This document shows positions 10,801 through 22,600 of a stretch of 64,000 nucleotides of DNA, piece after piece. Every line of letters starts with the position of its first letter. Positions within the stretch are counted from its first letter, which is position 1. The stretch is from Elymus sibiricus (taxonomy: Eukaryota > Streptophyta > Magnoliopsida > Poales > Poaceae). A program made the translations under genes and the position numbers. Location of the stretch: the NCBI GenBank assembly GCA_039707655.1, contig CM077674.1:236073904-236137903 (forward strand), read 5' to 3'. Under the pieces are notes generated by a model. It worked only from the letters and a program-made list of their open reading frames with translations. It was not told where the DNA came from and did no database searches.

Positions 10801-12760
10801 TATTTTAGGAGTTTGACAAAACCAAGATCAACTTCAACTGTCCTCCAGTGCTTAATGGATGTATCTATTTATCTGCTGTATAGATTCCAACTAATATTGG
10901 TTTGACCAAAGCATAAAACTGGACAGCTTTAGACCAATACCAACCACAAATGTCAGAGTCAACACAAAATTGCTGATAACAATCCATATATCACTATGCT
11001 AAAGTAGCTCCTGATTGTTTTTATCAGGGACTGCCGACACCACAAAAACCAGTGGAATCAGCATTTCTGTCATTGTGGTTTTCCAGCTGTACAGTTTGGC
11101 AACTCTTAAACAAGTTAGAAGACATTAGTTCAGGCATCACACTATGTCACAAGTAGAGGCCCTACCTTCACACACAAAAATGTATTTCTTTGCAGAGATT
11201 TGAAAACATTGCAGATTTAGCGTTTGCATCACAATAAATAATGAATCTAGTGTTTATTCTCTCAAATATTTTGCATTTATTTCTGAGTTCTGACCAAGGC
11301 AAGCAAAATGAGAACCGTCAAGCTAACACCATGAAGATAAATTGTCAACCCTTTTAGGAGATCCTTCTCCCAAAGAAAATATTGAGGATATCCTAGTGCA
11401 GTTGCCGGTCAATTCTGCGCACTTGCGTGCACAATATGTAACCAAGTCAGACATACTACTAGTAAACAATAAAGTGTGAACCCATCGATAAAGGCATCAA
11501 CGAATCGTCGTCACCACACGAAAAAATTAGCGATTATGTAAGAAAAAATCAGATCTTGGACCATTCAAAGTAATCACGTGCTTGCCATGACAACTAGTGA
11601 TACAAGTTAATAAATATAAAAATGCCAATAAAATCTAATGCAAGGCTGGCCATTCAGCGTTCCTGGTAATGGATAACAGCTCAAGTTGGAAGGGTTCGCC
11701 TTTAGCAAATTAAGAAACGTGATGGTAAGATGATACACGTGACCATGTGGATATTGTTGACCACAGAGGCCAGCTTTCCCTTTCGGGCAGAAACAAGTAG
11801 AGACAGTAGAAATGAAGCTTACGTTAAGCTACGTGTATCCCACAGAAAAAGAGCAAGTGGAGTTGACCCTCGTCGATACCAAAATTTTTGCAACTATGTT
11901 AGAAATCTACCAATATGTACTGAAGAAGAGAGCGACAAGCTATGAAAGATGAGGATGGTGTAGAAGATGGCAGACAGAATAGCATCATTTTGTCAATGGC
12001 ATGTGCAAACAAAACTGGGATATTCCCTTGGAATAATGGTAAAAAGGAGTAGCTTGACAAAATCATCAAATATGCAAATAAAACTTTTATGTGAAAATCT
12101 GCGGACTCGTGTTCCCTCGGGGACAGGAGGAAAACGCATTAGAAACAAAATGAAATGGCAAATCCAAAGTTAGTACGGGTGGCGCTCGAGACAAAACATG
12201 ATGCTCCCAATTAAAAAAGTCAGATGCATACAAAACTGTTGCTAGACGCAAAGCAGGATAAACCAAACCCGAACTGCCATCACTCCAACCAAAATTTGCC
12301 GGCAAGAAGAACCACATCTGGGCCTAAATCTTTCACTGGTGAAGCCACATTGCTCCAACCAGCACCTGGACTCAACCACTGGTAGGGGAAGCCTCTCGTG
12401 TCCGCAGCATTTCACATCTAGCGTAGTACTGTATGTCCGAGTAGCCCGCACGCAAACCAAGGACAAATCTTAACGCAGTGACTGAAGGAACTTGGCCGGG
12501 GGAGAAGGGAGATGTGGGGGTGAAGGGCTCGCCTTGGAGGACTTGGCTCCCGACTTGGACCTCCGGAGCAGCGCGCCGGCCTCCGCCTGCGCCGGCGTAT
12601 TGGGCGCGGACGCGGACGCGTGCGCCGCCGAGTCCTGGGAGAAGGCGTCGGACGCGCGGCGCTCGCTGGCGCAGTCCTCCCGGTCGCCGGCGACGGCGGG
12701 GAGGTGCGCGCAGAAGCCAATGCCCATCGCCCTCTTGGCCTTCCTCCACATCCCCTCCAT
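7825..12760 (-). CDS. RING-H2 and VWA domain E3 ubiquitin ligase, WAV3/EDA40 type
   Basis: Two exons: 12760-12533 (76 codons) and 9720-7825 (631 codons plus stop), 707 residues, close to the family's usual 700-740. It begins MEGMWRKAKRAMG, matching the family's M-x-x-x-WRKAK start. The RING-H2 follows at once in exon 2: C79, C82, C99, H101, H104, C107, C119, C122. The VWA domain is at about 262-445 with a complete metal site (D269-x-S271-x-S273, T338, D368). A helical C-terminal region rich in ERMANRQRYEASGRAYLLSG follows. In Arabidopsis such ligases act in root gravitropic growth; the role here is inferred. An upstream GTG in frame is not used, since the ATG at 12760 fits the family. The intron is in phase 0 and has a GC donor. 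Confidence 0.92.
9721..12532 (-). other. Single intron of the RING-VWA gene, probable GC-AG type
   Basis: The acceptor TTTTCCAACAG precedes AAAACGTGCGCG, encoding K-T-C-A-I-C of the RING. On the donor side exon 1 ends TCCTCCAAG followed by GCGAGC, not GT. The family joins S-K-S-S-K directly to (K/R)TC-C here, and both sides are in phase 0. No GT nearby keeps the frame. Nothing else recognisable lies in the 2.8 kb of AT-rich intron. Confidence 0.7.
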
Positions 12761-13438
12761 GAGCGCCGGCACCCGGCAGATTCGCCTCTACGGACCTCAC
12801 ACAGAACGCCGTACGTACTACGTGTCACCCGCTTCTTCTTCCCTCTGACCTACTAGTAGCACTAGGACGAGAGGAAGAGTGCGAGGAAGGGGCGGTGGTT
12901 TTGAAGGGGGGAGGGAGCCGCCATTGGAGAGCGAGCGGTGGTGTGCGTGCTGCTTTTGGTTTGACCTCTGCGGCGAGAGAGACAGGGCGACAGACAGACA
13001 GCCAGGCAGGCAGGCAAGCGGCGCACAGGAGGATGGTGGAGAGGGGGCGGCGTTTTGACTATGGTAAGAGAAACGAGAAATTGGCGGAGCGGTTTGCGGT
13101 GCTGCCAAGCCTTGACTCTGGTTTTGGGCTGGTTCGGTCGCCGGTTGGTGGGCGCCATAAATCGCAGTGGAACTTGTGGTTGTGGGCGGCAATCTATCCT
13201 CCAAGGATGAAATGTCAAATCTCACTACTAGTATCCATGCTGTATGCACACACGTCAGACCAGTTGTCTCGTATTGGGTTGAGTATTTCTTCCATTTCAA
13301 AGTTGTTAATCGATCCTGTATTGGTATATTTTTGACCGAATCGTATGCAGGAATCGGGACTGGATTTGTAGACTTTGTATGATCTTAGGGTGAATTGTGA
13401 CAATCTCGTTTATCAAACCAGCCAGCGGTTACAAAATA
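12761..13438. other. 5' UTR and promoter region of the RING-VWA gene
   Basis: GC-rich sequence upstream of ATG 12760 on the minus strand. A CAGACAGACAGCCAGGCAGG low-complexity run occurs near 12990-13016. I see no convincing TATA box; the open frames here are by-products of base composition. Confidence 0.4.
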
Positions 13439-13640
13439 CTCCCTCTGTTTCATAGTGTAGTGAGTATAGATTTTTTTTCCAAAAGTCAAACATTACAAGT
13501 TTTGACCATGTTTATAGACAAAAATATCTACATTTACAATATCAAATGCATATCATTGCATACATGCTCAATTATATTTTCATCTTGTATATGTTTGAAA
13601 TTGTATATATAAACAAATTTCTCTGTAAACTAAAAAAAAA
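13439..13640. mobile_element. Stowaway-type MITE remnant
   Basis: Starts TA|CTCCCTCTGTTTCATAGTG and continues like the complete Stowaway at 6170 (AAAGTCAAACATTACAAG, TTTATAGACAAAAATATC), but has no matching right end before the GC-rich sequence at about 13650. Right border approximate. Confidence 0.6.
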
Positions 13641-13905
13641 AATCTTACCGGACGACCACCTCGTACTCGTGGCCACCCTGCCAAGCCACACCGTTGTCTC
13701 CGTCTGTGTCTTAGGCATCGTCGGAGTTGGAGGGGCTCGGAGAGGAGGAGGTGCGGATGTGCATCAATGCGGCGCAGAGATGAAACCCTCGGTTGGAGGG
13801 CGGCCAGAGATGGTTCCCATTGACCCCATTGCGTCTTGCGCGGGACAACCAGGTGCCATGATGTGGCGTGGTACCCCCCCCCCCTCTGTTTGCCCTCGTG
13901 TCTAT

Positions 13906-14165
13906 CACTACTAGGGAAAAGCCTGGCAGTAGCGCTGGGTTTGTAGCTATCAGTAGCGCGGCCGCCCGCGCTACTGGTAAGGCGCTACAGCTAAGTTTTA
14001 TTAGTAGCGCTTGTTGGACCAGCGCTACTGCTAAGTATACATAGCAGTAGCGCGGTTCAATCAAGCGCTACTGATACATATCTGCAGCGCTGTCTCTCCA
14101 CCAACGCTACTGATAAGGCAGCGCTGCTGCTATCCTCCAACCAGCGCTACTGCTATTTATTTTAT
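13906..14165. repeat. Left subterminal repeat region of the CACTA
   Basis: Seven or so copies of CAGTAGCGC or its complement GCGCTACTG, many followed by CTAAG, in alternating orientation from the terminus to about 14155. Confidence 0.85.
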
Positions 14166-14418
14166 TTCTAGTATTATTTTTTCCTCTATGTATTTCTGCT
14201 GTATTTGTATAGGTTTCACACAGTTGTCTCATCATATCATAAACATACAATATTGTCATCATATCATACACATACAGTAGTCTCGTCATATCATCATCAT
14301 CATCATCATCCAACACAAAATATCATCATCTCGAAAATAGCGGTACACAAGTTGTGACATGTCTAGAATAAATGCAACTGCATGGTCATGGCACACACAC
14401 AAGTTTCATCATCTCTAT

Positions 14419-14673
14419 CTAAACCATGATGTAGAAGAGAAGAGCGATCAGTATGAGCAAGAGCGCGACTATGTAGTACTTCTTGAGGCGCCGGTTTCGC
14501 TCCCTCTCTTGCCGGAGCGTCCACCTCAAGTAACTTTTTTCCGCTTCGGCTTTGCTGTCGAACCCTCTGTGGCTAGCGCCCGGGTACCTGTCCACCTGGG
14601 CCTGAGCGTCTGACCAGTGGTCGTAGACTCCTGAAACCCTCCCAATGAATACGGCGTAGTAGTCCTTCGCCAT
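14419..14673 (-). CDS. Small CACTA-borne protein: RNase H1-type hybrid-binding domain plus C-terminal membrane anchor
   Basis: 84 residues from ATG 14673. Residues 4-50 (KDYYAVFIGRVSGVYDHW, then QVDRYPGASHRGF, then AEAEKSY) fit the N-terminal domain of RNase H1, also called the viroplasmin domain, which binds RNA-DNA hybrids: YYAV, G-x-x-x-GVY-x-x-W, QV, PGA and the closing F. No catalytic RNase H domain follows. Instead there is a charged linker (RQERERNRRLKK) and a hydrophobic end (YYIVALLLILIALLFYIMV) that stops at the C-terminus, like a tail anchor. An acceptor-like GATGCAG lies just upstream (14689-14695), so a 5' exon is possible. It may be a separate gene or an alternative 3' exon of the second CACTA gene. 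Domain call from motif reading only. Confidence 0.65.
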   Translation of the reverse strand: MAKDYYAVFIGRVSGVYDHWSDAQAQVDRYPGASHRGFDSKAEAEKSYLRWTLRQERERNRRLKKYYIVALLLILIALLFYIMV

Positions 14674-14949
14674 CTCTAATCTATGTACCTGCATCGTCAG
14701 TTGATGAATTCATCGATAATATGCAACATAATGTACTTGAGAAACACGAAGAGACAGAGTTAGCAAAATACAAGCAACCTATAGTAAACATAAATAACGA
14801 AGTTCCTCGTACCCAAACTAATTAACTAGAGCGATCTACGCTAGTTCAGGAGGACGGTTTAATTACATCACAGAGTTTCGTCATGCATAAATTCAAAGTT
14901 TTGTCATAGGAAGACAGTAGTGACTAAACAGACACATTGTCATCGTCAA

Positions 14950-17900
14950 TCACTCGTCCATGTCGGCGCTCCAATCTTCATAGTCAGGGAGGAAGCACCC
15001 GAGCTTCGTGAAAGGCTTCAGGTCCAGACGCTGAGCGACTAGCAGTGCTCGGACATCATCCCGCGTCATTGGCCCATGGTAGAACATCCCTGTTTGTTCG
15101 AGGACCTCCTTCATGATCACTTGGGCAAGTTCACACTGTACGTGATAAAACTCAGCTCGGATTCGATGATCCGGTGTCCTTCCTATGCTTGTGGCCCAGT
15201 TGACAATCTCGGCATCGTTGGAAGTAGGTGACATGCGAAGGCGTTGATTATCCCTTCTGTAGTCCAGCATGTGATGCATGAGGTAGAATCCATCAACCTT
15301 ACTATTCATCGGTTGCTGGATGTAGCAGAAGTCGGTCTTATGGCCGAAACCCAGCCCGTTCTTCCTGTACTTTTTCACCTTGATATATCCACCAGACAGG
15401 CTGAAGGTTATCATGGCACTATCGAGAACACTCCTTATGTGCGTGTAATCCTTTTTCTTGATGTTCTTCGATGAGTCCAAGTACAGAGCATGGGAGTATT
15501 GTGGGTACAGAATGATGAGGACGCCCCCCCCCCCCCCCCCCCCGCTGCGCAAAATAAGTACACCTCAAATTAACCTCCATGCGTGCAAAGGAATGATTAA
15601 AACTTACGGAAGGATATCCGCGGATGACTTACGTGGGATGATAAGGCAGGAGAATCGTTTCCTTGTCCTTATTGGCGACCATGAACTCGCCGATGTACTT
15701 GCTCGCATAGTCACGGTGCTCTTTGCAGACTGCCAAGAATCTCTCGTGCATATAGTACGGGTCCGCGACGCAGATATATTTTATGTTCTCGCGCCTGATG
15801 ATGTAGTTCAGATACAGCGCATACATGCGGATGAACAGAAAATCCAGCTTGGTCATGTGGAACATGTCGTAGATGTAGTCAAATCGCAGGATGGACTTAT
15901 CCGCGGGCCATTTCTCGACGTACAACTTCCCACCCGGCACCTGAGCCGCGTAAAGCGGGTATCCTGGATTTTTCGAGAGGAGAAGGCTTTTCTCTCTCGC
16001 CAGCACATCTTCATGAAGTCTCCTTAGATCATTGTTCAGTATGTCCTCTAGCGCTTTCCGAGGTAGGATCGGGTGGCCGATGACATGGAACTGCTCCGCA
16101 CCTTGGACAGGTATTCTGTCTACCTTCCGGGGCTGCAGAGGCGGCTGGCTGCTTGAAGCAGCTCTGGCGCCTTTAGAGCCTTTCCTGTCCGGTCTCCTCC
16201 TTTGCTTCTTGGTGGGTGGCGGTAGTGAGCCCACTATACCTTCCCTCACCACCACCCCCAGTGTCGTCGGGCTCATCAGTGGACGGCCCTCGCGTTGTTG
16301 TTGCTGGGTAGAGGCGGCATCAGGAGGCGTCTCCTGTGAGGATCGCATGAAGAGAGACTTCTTGCAATCAGCCTTAGGACGTTCCGGCTCCGGCAAATCA
16401 GGCAGCATCAAGTCATCTCCACGCTCATAGCCTGAGTCATAGTCCCGAGCCATCAATCCTCCATCGTCATAGCCGGTATTGATATACTTGAGAGGGTCAT
16501 CATCATCCTCCTCCATGACATCATCAGCATTTGCTTCTTCGACGGGGGCGACGTCGTCAGGCAATAATGGAGGCTCTCCCTCGCGTTGTCCGCTATCACC
16601 CGGCACGACAGGTGCAGGTAATTGGGTAGGTGGGGTGGTGTTCATACCTTGTTGAGGCGTTGTCGTTGGTGTGCTCCCGGGCGCCTCCATACGAAGAAGA
16701 GTCTTCGGCCAAGGCAGGAACCAACTCTTGCATGCGACAATCTGTTTAGGGGTCTCGTCGTCTCCCTCGAGTGGTACCGGAGGAGGCAAATCCTCGAAGC
16801 CCGCTTTGACACTGGCCACGCAAACCTTGAAGACGCCATCGGGCATCTGTCGGTTGTGCAACATGCGGTCCTTCGGCTTCACGATCGTTGCCTTTCCCAC
16901 GTCCACCTTCTGGCCGTTGATGTCGTACAGTATGGTGCACGGGGTTTCGTCGGCCTGCGAAGACATGTCTGCGACGTCAAACATCGGAAAGGCAACTGAA
17001 ACGGAAGACTATAGATATGCTGGTGAAGAGGGTATGATGCGTAATTACCATGAGGGCGTCGAGCTCAGCCAAAGACGAAGCCCCGCCGAGCACGCCAGAG
17101 ACGGAGGATGGGCTGCTATGAACAGGAGCGGGACCAGGTACGGGAGCATGTGCGGTTGCGTGAGCAGGTGCTGGTGGTGCGATGTTCACCGAATTGCTCC
17201 CGACGTAGCTGGGAAGGGGAAAGTCCGCTGGCCCTTTATCTGGATTGTTCTTCGTCCAATCGATAACTGCCGGAATCAAGCTGCTAATGGAAGATGCGAA
17301 GTCAGCCCTGACGCCAGCTACCGCTGCGCTGACCGCTGCATCGACTACCTTGACCAACTCTTCTTTGGTCTCAGCTTTGGTCTTATCGACCGCAAGCGCG
17401 ACCTTCTCATCGATGGTCTGTTGAGTAAGCATCTGTCTCTGCCTTTTTTCCTCCGGCTTCTCGTGGTAGCACGTCTTCCACGAGGCGCCATCTCCGACGC
17501 CGTGCACACGTCCATACAACGGCGGTTTGTCCTCCGAGACCCTTTTCAGTATGTTCAGGGCCCGGTTGAAAGGGGTGTCCCACTTGGGCCTCGCCGACGA
17601 CTGAGACGACTCGTCGCTTTCGGCCGCCTTTTGGTGCTGCTCTTTCTGCAAAAGGAACGTGGATGGTTTACAAATGTGACAAAACTTGTAGTCGAATTGA
17701 TTAGAAGCTAATATAAGGTGGTAATATAACAATTACCAGTAGTCTCATGAAATCCCTCGTGTTCGGGTCCGTGTAAAAGATCTTATTGACGGGGTCCCAC
17801 TTGTACCGGGCCCTGATCCAGTCATGCTCCTGCGGATCGGTGAACTCCGCCAAGGGGTATGGGATTCCGTGACTTTCACGTTCGGCGTCCTTCTTGGCCC

Positions 17901-18648
17901 ATACGTGCCTCTTCCCCTCGTAACCACGGCTTCCGAGGCGGTGGGGAGACGTGTTCCTGGCCTGGAGTGCCTTCATTTTCTCCGACTTTTCCTTGACTTC
18001 ATCTTTAGCGCAAGTCTCCTTGAATTTTTCGAAGTCCTCTTCCTTTAGTGTCGGATTGTCAGCATGAATCTTGGACCACGATTCATTCTTCGCAATCGCT
18101 TTTTTCACCCTTACTTTCCAGGCGGCCAAGTCGTTGCTGAACATCCCCATCGCCTTGTTGTTTATCTTTATCATGGGTTCGTCCTGCCACGGAAGTTTGC
18201 TTTCATCCCGGCCGGGGAACAGGAACCTATTGTGCAACTTCGTTAGGAGCATGTGCTCCATATGTGGTATCTTCCTTAACTTTTCGTCGTTGATGTTGGC
18301 GGTTTCCCTGAGGATGCATCCTAGTTGATTGCCGTAGCACGCGCGCGCTTCCTCCGGCGCCGTTGGCTCTAATTTAACGGGGTACATCGCCGTGACCACA
18401 ATTTTTCCGATGCCGAGCTCGTTTGGTTTTCGTGCCCTCTTCGGCTTCGGTCCTTTACCGGCTTCGCCAGCATCGTTGCCGGTCTCAGGGGTGGTGTCGG
18501 TGCCGGTGCCGGTGTCGGGGTTGGTGCCACTGTCACCCTGCACCCGCAACCGGTGTTCGTCCAGGTATTCGAAATAATGATTTTCTTTTTCTTTTTTCCT
18601 TTCTCCTTTTTCTTTTTCTTTTCCGAAAGACGACCGAGCCGAAAACAT
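14950..18648 (-). CDS. Second CACTA gene: Transposase_24 region and degenerate C48-protease-like tail
   Basis: Four exons keep one frame: 18648-17737, 17645-17049, 16954-15633, 15544-14950 (about 1141 residues). Donors are GTAATT, GTAATT and GTAAGT; acceptors TTTTGCAG, TCTTCGCAG and TTTGCGCAG. Exon 1 carries the plant transposase region (KFKETCAKDE, SPHRLGSRGYEGK, HVWAKK). Exon 3 is acidic and proline-rich. Exons 3-4 resemble the Ulp1-type (C48) tail of CACTA second proteins (KETILLPYHPT, VLIILYPQYSHALYLDSS, CYIQQPMNSKVDGFYLM). The expected His-Trp before VLII is replaced by seven glycines from a 20-base G run, and the expected Cys before GFY is absent. The start is uncertain; ATG 18648 is preceded by a TATATATAT run. 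Such proteins assist transposition by binding subterminal repeats; binding here is inferred. Confidence 0.75.
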
Positions 18649-18779
18649 GCACACACACACATATATATATATATATATGGTGGGAAGAAGGCATACAATG
18701 TATATATATTACATCAATAATTTGACCGATAATAAATTCGTACACAAAATAGATACATATATATATAAATGGTGGTTTC

Positions 18780-21700
18780 TCAGCTGCGTCGACAACGTTT
18801 CACATTGAGCTTCTTTCCTTTCTTGTTCGTTGTCGAATAATTGAGCCCCTCGTTGTGACTTTTTCGGAACCATGGAGTACGATCTTTCTTACGTAATGTA
18901 GTCTTGATTCTTCTTTTGACGTATGCTTCATCATCATCGTCGTCTTCCCTCATCGGGTTGCCATATTGGTCGTAGTCTTCCTCGTTGGTGACTCCATCCA
19001 TTCCGACGATGCTCCTTTTGCCTCTCCTCACGACAACACGGCTGGGATTGGTCGGGTCGGTTATGAAGAAGCATTGTGTCACGTGCTTAGCGTGTACCCA
19101 TGGCTCAGTTTTGGCGATGACGTTAACGTTCATGGTAGCGCTCTTCGCCTCGGGTATAGACATGGTAGTGAAATACTTGTTTTCTCTTACGATGGCCTTA
19201 GCCCATCTGACACGGAACATCGTCGCATCGTGCAGTCCAGCGTAGTCAAGCTCCCAGATCTCTTCGACCCTTCCGTAGAATCTTTCAGTTGTGCCGTTGG
19301 CGTCGGTCATGCATTCAATCGTCACCCCTGAGTTCTGGTAATCACTGTTCATGTCTTTGGCCTCCGTGTAGAACGTGTACCCATTGATATCGTATGCCTG
19401 ATAGGTCGCGAGGTTGGGCGCGGGGCCATGTGCTAAGGCGTATATGAGCAATCCGTCTGCACTGCCCTCTTCCGGGGGATTAGCAAGAACTTGCTCTTTG
19501 AACCAACGCAAGAAAGTGGAGTTGTGCTCTACAGTAACTTCGGCGTCCGTCTTGCGCATCCCCTGATCACGGTACTTCTTTGCGATGGTTTCTTTGTGCA
19601 GTGTCACATAATCTTCTACCGCATCTAGGTGTTGTAGCACTACTAAGTTAGCCCTGTCAAAGTCGTTCCGTCGACCCGAGTAGTCCAGGTGCAATTCCCT
19701 CCGGCCGTTGTTGTGACCTTCTTCTCCGAGCCTCCCATGGTGCTTCTTGATGGGCAAACCAACAACAGGGTCTCCGACGCCTAGATAATTCTCGCAAAAG
19801 GAGATGCACTCTTGGGTCAGATACCCCTGGACGATGCTCCCATTGGGACGGGACATGTTACGAACGAATCCTTTGATGACCCCATTCATCCTCTCGAACG
19901 ACATCATGCTGTGAAGGAATGTCGGCCCAAGGTCGATGATGTCGTCCACGATGTGGACACACAGATGCACCATGACGTCAAAGAACGCGGGCGGGAAGTA
20001 CATTTCAAGCTCACATAGTATGACAACGATCTCTTCCTGTAGCCTTCGGAGCTGCTTCACACTGATGGACTTTCAAGAGATAATGTCGAAGAAGTTGCAG
20101 AGACCAGTAAGCGTGTCACGGACGTGCTTGTCCATTATCCCTCTAATGGCAACCGGGATTATCTGCGTCATCATCACGTGACAGTCATGAGACTTCATCC
20201 CACTGAACCTTTTCTTCTTGGTGTCTAGAAATCTGCTTATCTTCCCACGGTAACCGGAACTGACTTTGATTCCCGTAAGGCACTTGATGAATTGATCGAT
20301 CTCCTTCGCACTTAAGGTGAAGCAAGAAGGGGGGCAATAATTCTCCTCCTTCTTGTTGGCTTTTCTGCCCCTTTCCCCCGCCTCCGTCTCCGTCTCCTCC
20401 GTCAACTTTTTACGGGGCGGCATGTGGAGATCTCCCCTGATCTCCAAATCTTCCAAGTATTTCCTTGCCCTCGGCCCATCCTTGGTCTTCTCCGGCATGT
20501 TCATCAGTGTGCCAAGCAAGCTCTCGAGGACATTCTTCGTGATATGCATTTGATCAAGGCAATGAGGCGTGTCGTGATTGGGCCAGTAGTCCAAGTCCCA
20601 GAAAACAGACCTCGTTTTCCATACCTTCAGCAGCGGCTCCGGCGCCTTTTTCATCTTTCCCGGCGCGGGGCACTGTTCCCAGTTTTTCAACAGCTCGTTG
20701 ATTTCGGCGCCGCTCCTCTTACGTGGAGGTCCTCGATGCTCAGCCAAACCATTGAATAGATCTCCACGTCTTCTCCACGGGTCATCCTTCTCGAGCCATC
20801 TCCGATGCCCCATGTACACGATTTTCCCAGACCCGCCATCTTTCGTTAACATAAGCTGCTAAGACGTTGTATCATCCATGCACCTTGTGCATCCGCAGTA
20901 TCCGTGGCACACCTGGCCTGAGACATACCCGTAACCGAGATAGTCGTGCACCGTCGTCATCAGTGCGGCTCTCATATAGAAATAATCTCCTGTGCTAGCG
21001 TCCCATGTCTTGACCGGTGATTTCCATAACGTGTGTAGCTCCTCTTTCAGTAGCCCCAGATACAGGTTAATATCATTTCCCTGTTGTTTCGGCCCTTGAA
21101 TCAGCATGCTCATGTGTATGTACTTTGTCTTCATGCACTTCCATGGGGGGAGGTTGTACATCCATACAAAGACAGACCATGTGCTGTGGTTGGTGTTCTG
21201 GTTTCCAAACGGATTCATGCCATCAGTACTTGCGCCAAGCACGATGTTCCTTGCATCTTCTGCGAATAATCGATATTCGGCGTTGAATGCTCTCCACTGG
21301 CTAGCATCTGCGAGGTGTCTCAGCTTCGGATTATCTCCATCGTCGGGCTTCTTCCTCTCCGCGTGCCAGTGCATGAGCTTTGCTTTCTTAGGATCTACGA
21401 AATACCGCTGCAGACGGGGAGTGATCGGAAAGTACCATACAACTTTCTGAGGAGCTTTCTTTCCGGCCTTCTTGTATCGAGAAGCATTGCACACTGGACA
21501 GCTGGTTTTTTCTGCGTGCTCCTCCCGATAAATGATGCAATCGTTGATGCATGCGTGGTATCTAATGTGCGGCAGATCAAGAGGGCAAACGATTTTCTTG
21601 GCCTCCTCGACACTAGTAGGACACACGTTCCCCGCGGGAAGAACTTTATTATGTAGATGCTTCAAATGCTCATCGAGGCTTGCGTCTGTCCATTTGTTTT

Positions 21701-22298
21701 TGGCCTTCGTCTTTAGAAGTTCGAGCGTGAAACTCAAGCGGGTCACCTCGGGATCGCAACCGTCATACAATGGAGTCTTCGAATCTACTTCCAGTTGCGC
21801 CAGCTTGTCCTCCTCTCTAGAAGCAGCTCTGTCGGTAGTCGTATTCTTGCGAAGCAGGTCTCGAACATGAGGGTCCTGCACGACTGAACTTAGTCGCGTC
21901 GAAGACTGCGGCGTGTCCGCCGCCTCTTCTCCGCCATGTCCGGACTCTTCTTCGCCGTGTCCGAAATCTTCTCCGCCGCCATGTCCGGACTCTTCCCCGC
22001 CGCCATGTCCGGCACCATCGTCTTCGGGTCGATCGGTCATCTCTTCGTCTAGCCCCATGTCGTTATTGCCTGCCATGTGGACGTCCTCATCATCATCTTT
22101 ACTTATCCACCGAGTATAGCCATCCATGAAACCATTCATGAGCAGGTGCGCCTTCAAACTGCCACGATCAAAGGGGTCCAAAATGACTCCTTCTTTGCAT
22201 CTTGTACACGGACATCTAATCCCAGTCCGATTATTTGCATACATGTCCGTCACCGCGGATTGCAAGTATCGCTCCACCTTCCTTCCACTCACCTTCAT
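18780..22298 (-). pseudogene. CACTA transposase (TNP2 type) with two nonsense codons
   Basis: One continuous frame of 1172 positions from ATG 22298, interrupted by TAG at codon 480 (20859-20861) and TGA at codon 742 (20073-20075). Domain order: transposase-associated N-terminus (GIRCPCTRCKEG, then LLMNGFMDGYTRW), TNP2 transposase core (DGMNPFGNQNT, WSVFVWMYNLPPW, MTTVHDYLGYG, CTRCM; continuing after the first stop with VFWDLDYWPNHDTPHCLDQM and HITKNV), DUF4218-like block (LCELEMYFPPAFFDVMVHL, SMMSFERMNGVIKGFVRN) and DUF4216-like block (near residue 990). Both stops fit C-to-T changes (CAG to TAG, CGA to TGA), and similarity runs on in frame after each. No full-length transposase can be made without readthrough. 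Confidence 0.9.
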
Positions 22299-22304
22299 GA
22301 CCGA

Positions 22305-22549
22305 CTGCGCGGTATAACAAGCAAAAGGATTATAAACAAAATGCATGCATGCATCAAAGTCATACAAAAATTTGGCATGACCTTGCCTAAAAATAGGACA
22401 TATCGAGTTTGCTCGAAATTCGCTGAAACGGAAATAAATCGACATTTCGGCAAAACATAAGCAACTCAGGGGGCATGTCACTCGCACAAATCCCTTCATA
22501 TCGCAAACACACATATTCCCATTCTTGAAATGCACAACTTTTTACTCAC
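22305..22549 (-). other. Likely 5' UTR intron of the CACTA transposase gene
   Basis: Minus-strand donor GAGATAG|GTGAGTAAAA at 22549 and acceptor TATAACCGCGCAG-like end at 22305-22306, seven bases before ATG 22298. With a TATA box at 22593-22600 this leaves a short non-coding first exon. Removing the intron avoids the upstream in-frame ATG in this stretch. Confidence 0.5.
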
Positions 22550-22592
22550 CTATCTCCCGAGAGAGATCGAGCACGGTTAGATGAGGCCTTCG

Positions 22593-22600
22593 CTATATAG
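22593..22600 (-). promoter_or_regulatory. TATA box of the CACTA transposase gene
   Basis: CTATATAG on the minus strand, about 45 bases before the GTGAGT splice donor, so transcription would start near 22565. It lies between the right subterminal repeats and the transposase. Confidence 0.5.

Noticed and set aside
12762..12772. Upstream in-frame GTG as start of the RING-VWA protein
   Set aside because: The ATG at 12760 gives MEGMWRKAK, matching the family N-terminus; a GTG start has no support in a plant nuclear gene.
12895..13335. 146-codon plus-strand frame upstream of the RING-VWA gene
   Set aside because: It lies in the probable 5' UTR/promoter of that gene, with low-complexity composition and no motif.
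16671..17711. Long plus-strand frame of 346 codons
   Set aside because: It is antisense to exons of the second CACTA gene, whose minus-strand frame has family motifs and matching splice phases.
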